A DNA stretch of 5,853 nucleotides, taken from the NCBI GenBank assembly GCA_016210935.1, contig JACQTH010000590.1, positions 1-5,853 on the forward strand, in the 5' to 3' direction. Under the pieces are notes generated by a model that did not search any database, was not told where the DNA came from, and was given only the letters and a program-made list of their open reading frames with translations. How positions within the stretch are numbered: the first letter of the stretch is position 1; each line of letters starts with the position of its first letter. The DNA is from Acidobacteriota bacterium (GTDB lineage Bacteria; Acidobacteriota; Vicinamibacteria; Vicinamibacterales; JACQTH01). Shown here in pieces: positions 1 through 5,174 of this stretch. The position numbers and the translations under genes were made by a program.

Positions 1-2
1 CG

Positions 3-164
3 TCAGGAGGAGGCGGTTTCGGCGCGATGGGTGAAGGTGTCACGGTGGACGCCGCCGCGAATATCTACGGCGGCGAAGTCGGCAGCATTACGGGCATCAC
101 GAAGTTCGTGCCGCGTCTGCTGCCGCGAGGCCGCAAACCGAGCGAGAACGCGAGGCGTAGATAG
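3..164 (+). CDS. C-terminal tail of an NHL/beta-propeller-type protein (partial, 5' end outside window)
   Basis: The frame is open from the left edge to a TAG at 162-164 and gives 53 residues. It contains GVTVDAAANIYGGEVG followed by ITGITKFV. This is the pattern of an NHL or SMP-30-like blade, in which a 'G-V/L-x-VD-x-x-GNIY-x-x-E' strand is followed by a short 'K-F/Y' strand. Such repeats close six-bladed beta-propellers in many secreted or periplasmic proteins, including peptidyl-hydroxyglycine lyase-like families. A basic tail (PRLLPRGRKPSENARRR) follows the last blade. Only about one blade is visible, so substrate, catalytic residues and signal peptide cannot be judged. The overlapping frame at 31-327 has no recognisable protein pattern and I take it as a shadow. 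The gene converges on the PfpI-like gene at 437-985. Family assignment is moderate; function is unknown. Confidence 0.62.
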   Translation, partial: SGGGGFGAMGEGVTVDAAANIYGGEVGSITGITKFVPRLLPRGRKPSENARRR

Positions 165-202
165 GAAACAGACCCGGGACATCGAGGTTGGCCGAGAGCA
201 GC

Positions 203-276
203 GCTTCGTTGACGTGGTCAACGTTCACGACGTTGAGAATCACAACGTCCGGAACGTTGAGCAATGTGAACCGAGC
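203..276. repeat. Imperfect hairpin built of 9-nt units with ACGT core
   Basis: The ACGT tetramer occurs at 212, 221 and 230 (exactly 9 nt apart) and again at 245 and 254 (9 nt apart), with a degenerate ATGT at 264. The two groups face each other as an inverted repeat. TCAACGTTC (218-226) pairs perfectly with GAACGTTGA (252-260), and GACGTTG (229-235) pairs perfectly with CAACGTC (243-249) around the 7-nt loop AGAATCA. Allowing one bulge at 261, the stem continues imperfectly outward (203-217 against 262-276), with 10 Watson-Crick and 2 wobble pairs in 15 positions by hand. It starts 38 nt after the stop of the propeller gene. No T-tract follows on either strand, so it is not a classical intrinsic terminator. 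It could be an mRNA 3'-end structure or a small dispersed repeat; the sequence cannot decide which. Confidence 0.6.
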
Positions 277-308
277 CCTGGCCGTCGTCTTCTAAAGGCA
301 GTGCCCGC

Positions 309-409
309 TCACACCGCGACGATGTGAAGCATCCCTGAAAAGTCGGCGAAGTCGTCCGGATTGCGTGTGTACAGGGGGGCGGGCCCGCAGCGAGTGCTTC
401 AACCGGGAA
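309..409 (-). pseudogene. Decayed C-terminal fragment of a VapC-like PIN-domain toxin
   Basis: On the minus strand, the frame ending at a TGA at 309-311 reads APLYTRNPDDFADF then SGMLHIVAV. This closely resembles the usual end of VapC toxins, where a 'PLYTRNPxDF' strand carrying one of the PIN-domain acidic residues is followed by a short 'L-x-I/V-V-x-V' strand. That frame is closed by a TGA at 399-401. The adjacent frame at 386-409 reads FPVEALAAG, which resembles the helix just before LYTRN in VapC. The two frames meet at a run of six G/C residues (374-379), so a small indel there would join them. Nothing like the N-terminal PIN domain or a VapB antitoxin is present between here and the neighbouring gene's stop at 437. 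VapC is known as an RNase toxin; this remnant cannot be active. The match rests on about 25 residues, so it remains tentative. Confidence 0.5.
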
Positions 410-436
410 TCATGACCACCGCTGACGGCAGGCCTT

Positions 437-985
437 TTACAGGCGTGCCGTGACGGGCTGCAGGAGCGCCGTGAGGATGGCCTGACAAAACATCGGCAGA
501 TCATCCGGGCCCCGGCTCGTGATCATGTGCCGATCGACCACCACCGGCTCGTTGACCCAGGTGGCCCCCGCATTGATTAAGTCGTCCTTGATGGCGGGCG
601 TGGACGTGCAGCGATAGCCGCGCATGATCCCGGCGGAGATTGGGATCCAGCCGGCATGACAGATGTGCGCGACCACTTTCTCCGACTGGTGGAATTGCCG
701 CGTGAGCTCCAGGACTTTGGGCAGCCTGCGCAGCTTGTCGGGCGCGAAACCGCCCGGCAGCACGAGCGCATCGTACTCGGCCGCGTTCAGGTCGTCGATC
801 CGTGCGTCGCTCGTGCACGGATACCCGTGCTTTCCCTTATACGTGTGACGCGCCTCGGGTCCCGCGACGGTGACGTGCGCCCCCGCTTCGATGAGCCGCA
901 GCTTCGGGTACCACAATTCAAGATCCTCGTAGAGATCCTCCACGAACATGAGAACGCGGCGGTTGTCGAGCGGGTTGTCTTTCAT
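437..985 (-). CDS. PfpI/DJ-1 family protein (class I glutamine amidotransferase-like fold)
   Basis: The 182-residue product has the full PfpI subfamily plan. FVEDLYEDLELWYP (14-27) includes Glu20, the acid that partners the active cysteine in the family. It is followed by YKGKHGYP (49-56), DALVLPGGFAPDKLR (72-86), the nucleophile elbow VVAHICHAGW with Cys109-His110 (104-113), ISAGIMRGYRCTSTPAIKDD (116-135) and TSRGPDDLPMF (156-166). Length is close to that of PfpI and YhbO-type proteins. Members are described variously as intracellular proteases, glyoxalase/deglycase-type enzymes or stress proteins, and the sequence alone cannot choose among these. No signal peptide is visible, so it is probably cytoplasmic. 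The ATG lies 3 bases after the receptor stop, with no convincing ribosome binding site, which suggests translational coupling in a receptor-PfpI transcript. It is complete, ending in TAA. The motif after Cys-His is AGW where PfpI itself has GPQ. Confidence 0.93.
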   Translation of the reverse strand: MKDNPLDNRRVLMFVEDLYEDLELWYPKLRLIEAGAHVTVAGPEARHTYKGKHGYPCTSDARIDDLNAAEYDALVLPGGFAPDKLRRLPKVLELTRQFHQSEKVVAHICHAGWIPISAGIMRGYRCTSTPAIKDDLINAGATWVNEPVVVDRHMITSRGPDDLPMFCQAILTALLQPVTARL

Positions 986-988
986 GAG

Positions 989-3280
989 TTACCGGCCGAG
1001 CCGGACCCTGACGCCGGCATTCACCAGACGTGGCGATCCGATCGTCGTCGGCAGGGTCCCGACGACGTACTCCTCGTCGAGGAGGTTCTGCACGCCGAAG
1101 AAGGCCTCGAGCTTCGAGCCGATGGCGCGCGACGCGGTGAAGTCCAGCAGTGCATATCCCGGCAGGCCGGGGGTCGTTTCGCCGGGAACGACGCGGCTGT
1201 TGAGGTCGTCGTCGAACTGCCGCCCGATGACCTGTATTCCGAAGGCCAGCGTCGCATACCGCGGATCTGAAAAGGCCAGTTGCAGCGAGCCCCGGTGTTT
1301 CGGGACCTGAGGCAGAAACTTTCCGATGAGCGCTGGATTGGCGGCGAACTCACGTACCTTCGCCTGGTTGAACAAATAGCCGCCGGACACGCTCCACGAA
1401 GTGCCGAGGCGGTGCTGCACATCCGTCTGGAGACCTCGGATTCGCGTCCTTCCGAGATTCTGGCGCTGCAGCGTATTCACGAGGTCCCTTCGGGTCACGT
1501 TCGACACCGGGTTCTTCACGCGATTGTCGTACCACGTCATCCGCACGGTCGTGTTGGCGATCGGTCCGATATTGATGCCCGCCTCGCCGCCAACCAGTCG
1601 CTCGGGTCCCAGCTGATCGTTGGCGAGCGTCAGGATCGCGCCCACGCGGAACTGACGGTAGAGCTCGTTCAATGTCGGCGCGCGGAAGCCGGAGCTCACG
1701 CCGCCCCACGCGCTCACCCGATCGGTGATGCGGTAGATCGCCGCCACACGCGGGCTCACCGCCGTATCGTCGCGGTCCGGCAACAGCCTGTTGTTCGCCG
1801 TCGGCTGTCCGGTGGTGGCGGAGGTCTCGAAATTGTGCGCGTCGTAGTTCCGCCAGGAATCCACGCGGGCAGCCAGCGTCACGGTGATCTGGTCGGCCGG
1901 GGCGAAGATGTCCTGGACGAAGGCGCCGACGCTGCGCTGCGTCCCGCCGGAAATCCTGCGAAGGGTGACCTGCGTGCCGGTGACGGCATCAAGCGCGTCC
2001 TCGTTGCTGTCGCCGTCCACCCACCGCCAGTCGGAGCCCGCTGAGAAGTAATGCCGGCCGGCAAAGGCGCGCGACCACTGCACCATTCCCCCGACGCTCG
2101 TCGTCGGGACACGCTGCCTCAGCGACATGCGGCCGATAGCGCGGGTCACCAGGTTCGGCACGGCGAGGAAGGTGCTTCGGAAGGTCCCGACGTCCGTGAA
2201 GAGGCGGGCCTGCAGATCGCTGGCATCCGGCAGGACGATTCGCACGCCGCCGCTCGCAGACTTCCAGGTCGTGTCGTTGGCTTCAGGGTCGCGCGTAAAG
2301 GTACTAACCTTGCCGTTGTCCCGCTCCTCGCGGAAATAGCCGCCTCGGAAAAACGCCCTCACGCGGGTGGCCGGCGAGTAGTCCGCCTTCACAGTGAAGT
2401 TGCGGAACTCGACGCCCGCCTTGGTGTCAACGGCGCCGCGCTCGTTGGCCCGGACGATGTAGAAGCCGTCGGTGCTGAACGCGCTGGCATCGGCGGCGAG
2501 CCCCAGCTTGCCCCAGACGTCGCTGGCAAAGACATCGACTTTCGGGCTGTTCAAGTTTCCATATTGCGCCCTGACGGCGGCGCTTCGGCGGGTCGGGCGG
2601 CTGCTGACGAGGTTGATCACGCCCCCCATCGCGTAATTGCCGTACAGACTGGAGATCGAACCGTCGACCACCTCGACCCGATCGAGGCTCTCGAGCGGGA
2701 CGCGCGTCCAGTAGACCCAGCCACCGAACGGATCGTTGAACGGCACGTTGTCGACCAGGACGAGCGTCCGGCTCACGCCGCTGGGTCCGATGCCGCGCAG
2801 CGACACACCCTGTGTCGTCGGGTGTGACGAGAGGCTGCTCGTGCGCCGAAAGAGACTGAAGGTCGGAATCTGACGCAGCACATCGTCGGCGACGACCGCC
2901 GGCGAGCGCCTGATTTGATCGCTGTGCAGAATGGTCACGCTCGCGGGCAGGTCGCCGAGCCTCTGCTCGCTGCGCGCCGGCGTCACCGTCACGGTTTCGA
3001 GCAGCGTCGCCGGTGACAGCACGATCTCGAGATCGCGATCGGCGGAGAGCGGCTGCTCCTTGGGCGCGAAGCCGCCGACCCTCACGATGAGCACCGCCTG
3101 GTCGGGGACGGTGTCGAACGTGAACCGGCCATCCGGTCCCGTGATAGTCTGACGCTCGGCGCCCGACGCGTCGCGGACCACCACCGTGGCCCCCGAGATG
3201 ACCGCGCCGGTCGGATCCTTCACGACCCCTGCCACCCCGGTTTGTGCCAACGATATGGTAAAGACGAGGGCGAGTAGCAT
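989..3280 (-). CDS. TonB-dependent outer-membrane receptor with carboxypeptidase-regulatory-like N-terminal domain
   Basis: This 763-residue protein begins with a short hydrophobic signal segment (about 1-13, MLLALVFTISLAQ). A carboxypeptidase-regulatory-like beta-sandwich follows (about 16-90, with DPTGAVISGATVVV and GPDGRFTF). The plug domain (about 93-230) carries SVTILHSDQI, LRGIGPSGVSRTLVLVDNVP, VEVVDGSISSLYGN and GGVINLVS. The remainder is a large porin-like barrel ending in GVQNLLDEEY and a final strand. Such receptors import siderophores, cobalamin, nickel, saccharides or other nutrients using TonB energy; nothing here identifies the ligand. The ATG is supported by AGAGGA at 3285-3290, four bases upstream, and by a TATAAT box at 3313-3318. 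The protein ends in VRVRLGR, not the terminal aromatic residue many outer-membrane barrels carry, and the signal has no basic N-terminal residues. I do not see a clear TonB box. It is the first gene of a probable two-gene unit with the PfpI-like gene. Confidence 0.95.
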   Translation of the reverse strand: MLLALVFTISLAQTGVAGVVKDPTGAVISGATVVVRDASGAERQTITGPDGRFTFDTVPDQAVLIVRVGGFAPKEQPLSADRDLEIVLSPATLLETVTVTPARSEQRLGDLPASVTILHSDQIRRSPAVVADDVLRQIPTFSLFRRTSSLSSHPTTQGVSLRGIGPSGVSRTLVLVDNVPFNDPFGGWVYWTRVPLESLDRVEVVDGSISSLYGNYAMGGVINLVSSRPTRRSAAVRAQYGNLNSPKVDVFASDVWGKLGLAADASAFSTDGFYIVRANERGAVDTKAGVEFRNFTVKADYSPATRVRAFFRGGYFREERDNGKVSTFTRDPEANDTTWKSASGGVRIVLPDASDLQARLFTDVGTFRSTFLAVPNLVTRAIGRMSLRQRVPTTSVGGMVQWSRAFAGRHYFSAGSDWRWVDGDSNEDALDAVTGTQVTLRRISGGTQRSVGAFVQDIFAPADQITVTLAARVDSWRNYDAHNFETSATTGQPTANNRLLPDRDDTAVSPRVAAIYRITDRVSAWGGVSSGFRAPTLNELYRQFRVGAILTLANDQLGPERLVGGEAGINIGPIANTTVRMTWYDNRVKNPVSNVTRRDLVNTLQRQNLGRTRIRGLQTDVQHRLGTSWSVSGGYLFNQAKVREFAANPALIGKFLPQVPKHRGSLQLAFSDPRYATLAFGIQVIGRQFDDDLNSRVVPGETTPGLPGYALLDFTASRAIGSKLEAFFGVQNLLDEEYVVGTLPTTIGSPRLVNAGVRVRLGR

Positions 3281-3312
3281 GGCGTCCTCTTGAAGGTTGT
3301 TGAGCGGCCTCC

Positions 3313-3318
3313 ATTATA
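3313..3318 (-). promoter_or_regulatory. Consensus -10 box for the TonB receptor gene
   Basis: Read on the minus strand, this is a perfect TATAAT (inside CATATAATGGAGG) in an otherwise GC-rich divergent intergenic region. Initiation about 7 bases downstream would give a leader of roughly 26 nt that contains the AGAGGA ribosome binding site of the receptor. The region 16-18 bases upstream (about 3335-3342) has no recognisable TTGACA-like -35, and no extended TG motif precedes the box. It may therefore need an activator or be a fairly weak promoter. Inferred from sequence only. Confidence 0.45.
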
Positions 3319-3369
3319 TGAGCGTCATCCCGCTCCCACGTACCCCCCGGGAGCAGCGAGTGTATCATC

Positions 3370-3383
3370 CGTGAGACCTCACG
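3370..3383. promoter_or_regulatory. Perfect inverted repeat CGTGAG-AC-CTCACG just upstream of a start codon
   Basis: Six-base arms (3370-3375 and 3378-3383) separated by two bases form a perfect dyad ending three bases before the ATG at 3387. This occupies the place where the Shine-Dalgarno sequence of the first methyltransferase should lie, and no good GGAG-like site is present. It could be a protein-binding operator or a small RNA element limiting translation. It could also be chance in a GC-rich sequence. No known regulator family is recognised from the site. Confidence 0.3.
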
Positions 3384-3386
3384 ACG

Positions 3387-4229
3387 ATGGCGCGTGACAT
3401 CGATGCGCTGACCGCGTCCACGCTGAAGCATCTCCGGGAGCGGTGGTGGGATGACAAGTTCACCTCGTTCCTGCGGGAGCGGCTCCTTCCCCGTCCAGGC
3501 AATCGCATTCTCGACGTTGGCTGCGGCGTCGGGACCGCGGAAGTCAGCCTGGGGCTGCTGCAACTGAGTCAGGTCCGGCTCTACGGGGTCGACCGTCTCG
3601 TCGATCGGCTTCGACAGGCGGTCGCTGACACACGGGCGCGCAACATCCGGGCGCGCTTCGCGACGGGCGATGCCTGCGCGCTGCCGTTCAAGGATGCGGT
3701 GTTCGATTCGACGTTCTGCGTCGCCGTGCTCCAACACATCGCCGATCTGGAGAACGCGGTCCGCGAGCTCGCGCGCGTCACACGCAGCGGCGGCCGCGTG
3801 CTCGTCGTGGAGCCGGACAATGCTGCGCGGTACTGGTTCAGCTCTACCGAGACGGGTAAGCGGGCCTTCGAGCTCGGAGGCCGTTTCTTCACGGCCCTCG
3901 CCCTGGCGCGCGGGGATACGACGGATCCGTCCGTCGGCCCGAAGCTTCCAGCGATCCTCGACAGGCACAAGATCGAGCCGGTCTCGGTACACCTGTTTCC
4001 GGTCTCCGTAGCTCATCTCGGCGCGCCCGCCGCCTCGGCCTGGGCGTCACGACGCGAAGCGATCGTCGCATCAATCGGGCGCGCGGAATCGGAATCCATC
4101 AAGCGCCTGGGCGCCGATTATTTGAAGCTGCTCGATCGGTACGCAGAGGAAGCCGCGTCCGCCGGGAGCGCGTTCGTCGAGATTCAGAACACGATGTTGT
4201 TTGCGACAATGGGAGTGAGGCGTGAGTGA
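3387..4229 (+). CDS. Class I SAM-dependent methyltransferase (first of a tandem pair)
   Basis: The 280-residue protein has a Rossmann-fold methyltransferase core. Motif I is ILDVGCGVG (41-49), the ribose-binding acid is Asp69 in YGVDR, and motif II-like FATGDACALPF includes Asp95. The strand-4 region FDSTFCVAVLQHIADLENAV (106-125) and GGRVLVVEPDN (135-145) complete the Methyltransf_11/25-type pattern. A mainly helical C-terminal extension (about 150-280) may hold the substrate site. The substrate could be a small molecule, lipid or quinone-like compound; nothing specific can be read. The ATG is the only start after an in-frame TGA at 3372-3374. No strong ribosome binding site precedes it; a perfect dyad sits there instead. 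It is divergent from the TonB receptor and its 3' end overlaps the next methyltransferase by 8 bases. It is probably cytoplasmic, as no signal or membrane segment is seen. Confidence 0.9.
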   Translation: MARDIDALTASTLKHLRERWWDDKFTSFLRERLLPRPGNRILDVGCGVGTAEVSLGLLQLSQVRLYGVDRLVDRLRQAVADTRARNIRARFATGDACALPFKDAVFDSTFCVAVLQHIADLENAVRELARVTRSGGRVLVVEPDNAARYWFSSTETGKRAFELGGRFFTALALARGDTTDPSVGPKLPAILDRHKIEPVSVHLFPVSVAHLGAPAASAWASRREAIVASIGRAESESIKRLGADYLKLLDRYAEEAASAGSAFVEIQNTMLFATMGVRRE

Positions 4230-5001
4230 AGGGTGGCACGGCTGGGACCAATACGCTCCGTTCTACGACTGGGAAAACGCGCGGACGATGGGGCGCCGCG
4301 ACGTGGAATTCTGGCGGCGTCTCGCGGCCCGGACCGCGGGGCCGGTCCTCGAGCTCGGATGCGGAACCGGCCGCGTCGCCGTTCCCGTGGCGCGAAGCGG
4401 CGCGCGCGTCGTCGGAGTGGATCGATCGAGCCAGATGCTCGCGCGGGCGCGCAGGCATGCGCGCCGGGCCCGCCTCGGGCCGCGGCTGACATTCGTCCGT
4501 ACCGACATCCGATCACTCCCGTTCTCCTCACACGGTCCGTTCGGGGTCGTCATGGCCCCGTACGGGATCCTGCAGTCGCTCCTTTCTGAAGAAGACCTTG
4601 ACGCCACGCTCGCGGCGGTCTCACGCGCGACGAGTCGCCGCGGGATCTTTGGCGTCGACCTGGTTCCGGACCTCCCCGCCTGGCGCGAGTACAGAAACGA
4701 GGTCAGCCTGCAGGGGATCTTTCGACGCGGGTCGACACGAGCGAGATTGACGCTGGTCGAGACAGTCCGCCAGGACCGGCCGCGGGCGTTGACGATCTTC
4801 GATCAGGAATATGTCGAGGGGCACGAACACACCGAGCGCCGTCATCGGTTCACCTTGACATTCAGAACGATCGGCGTCCGTGACATGTGCGCCCGTCTCG
4901 ATGCCGCAGGCTTCGACGTCGAGGCGGTACTGGGCGACTACGATGGCTCGGCGTGGGATGAACGGGCGGAGGTGTGGCTGATAGTGGCGAGAAAAAGATA
5001 G
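4222..5001 (+). CDS. Class I SAM-dependent methyltransferase (second of a tandem pair)
   Basis: The 259-residue protein begins with GWDQYAPFYDWENA, the 'YDxx-YDxxN/D' type opening common in UbiE-like small methyltransferases. Motif I is VLELGCGTG (42-50), the ribose-binding acid is Asp67 in VVGVDRS, and Asp95 in FVRTDIRSLPF fits the adenine-binding position. FGVVMAPYGILQSL (107-120) forms the strand-4 region. The C-terminal half is beta-rich (about 140-259), ending in AGFDVEAVLGDYDGSAWD and VWLIVARK, a layout typical of single-domain methyltransferases whose last strands cap the substrate pocket. The start is a GTG at 4222, chosen because GGGAG (4211-4215) lies six bases upstream. GTGAGTGA overlaps the stop of the first methyltransferase, so the pair is translationally coupled. 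The two proteins are similar only in their core motifs, not recent duplicates by eye. The substrate is unknown. Confidence 0.9.
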   Translation: MSEGWHGWDQYAPFYDWENARTMGRRDVEFWRRLAARTAGPVLELGCGTGRVAVPVARSGARVVGVDRSSQMLARARRHARRARLGPRLTFVRTDIRSLPFSSHGPFGVVMAPYGILQSLLSEEDLDATLAAVSRATSRRGIFGVDLVPDLPAWREYRNEVSLQGIFRRGSTRARLTLVETVRQDRPRALTIFDQEYVEGHEHTERRHRFTLTFRTIGVRDMCARLDAAGFDVEAVLGDYDGSAWDERAEVWLIVARKR

Positions 5002-5002
5002 G

Positions 5003-5120
5003 GTGCCTGAAGTGCCTGGGGTGCCTGAAGTGCCTTGGTGCTGAAATGTGCGCTCACCTCGGCTCCTTGCGGAGCCTACGCACTCGAGGCACTCTAGGCA
5101 CTCCAGGCACCATAGGCACT
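5003..5120. repeat. Long inverted repeat with 9-nt-period hexamers in both arms (GTGCCT / AGGCAC)
   Basis: The left arm has GTGCCT at 5003, 5012, 5021 and 5030, each exactly 9 nt apart, then degenerate GTGCT at 5038 and GTGCG at 5048. The right arm has CGCAC at 5079 and AGGCAC at 5087, 5096, 5105 and 5114, again exactly 9 nt apart. AGGCAC is the reverse complement of GTGCCT, so the arms pair along their length. The three-base spacers vary (GAA, GGG, GAA on the left; TCT, TCC, CAT on the right) and pair only partly. GTGCG/CGCAC is a perfect inner step, and the apex holds a perfect GGCTCC-TTGC-GGAGCC hairpin (5061-5076). The element begins two bases after the second methyltransferase's stop and ends about 55 bases before yebC. 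No T-tract directly follows the stem. It could be an mRNA 3'-end or leader structure, or a dispersed repeat. Confidence 0.85.
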
Positions 5121-5174
5121 CTCCCCTCATGGTAAGATCTTGAGTCCATTCGGGTTTTTTCTGGAGCGTTCCCC

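Noticed and set aside
31..327. A 98-codon plus-strand open frame overlapping the propeller tail.
   Set aside because: It is out of frame with the recognisable NHL-type sequence, runs through the hairpin element, and has no domain pattern.
379..388. The perfect palindrome GCGGGCCCGC in the gap between convergent genes.
   Set aside because: A 10-base GC palindrome is not rare at this base composition, and nothing nearby (promoter, T-tract, repeat copy) supports a role.
656..2827. Several long plus-strand open frames (656-1270, 1280-2044, 2051-2827) opposite the PfpI-like and receptor genes.
   Set aside because: They are antisense to genes with clear domain motifs, and their translations (Arg/Val/Ala/His-rich) show no recognisable family features.
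2427..4016. A 529-codon minus-strand open frame overlapping the TonB receptor and antisense to the first methyltransferase.
   Set aside because: Its translation is low-complexity Arg/Gly/Ala-rich with no domain pattern. It overlaps two well-supported genes out of frame, which is typical of long shadow frames in GC-rich DNA.
4621..5130. A minus-strand open frame whose product has LEC and GTS tripeptide repeats.
   Set aside because: The tripeptide repeats simply translate the 9-nt-period intergenic element, and the rest is antisense to the second methyltransferase. It is a by-product of the repeat, not a gene.
5155..5160. A run of six T residues, considered as the tail of an intrinsic terminator.
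   Set aside because: It lies 35 bases after the end of the large hairpin, with no stable stem immediately before it, and directly abuts the yebC ribosome binding site.
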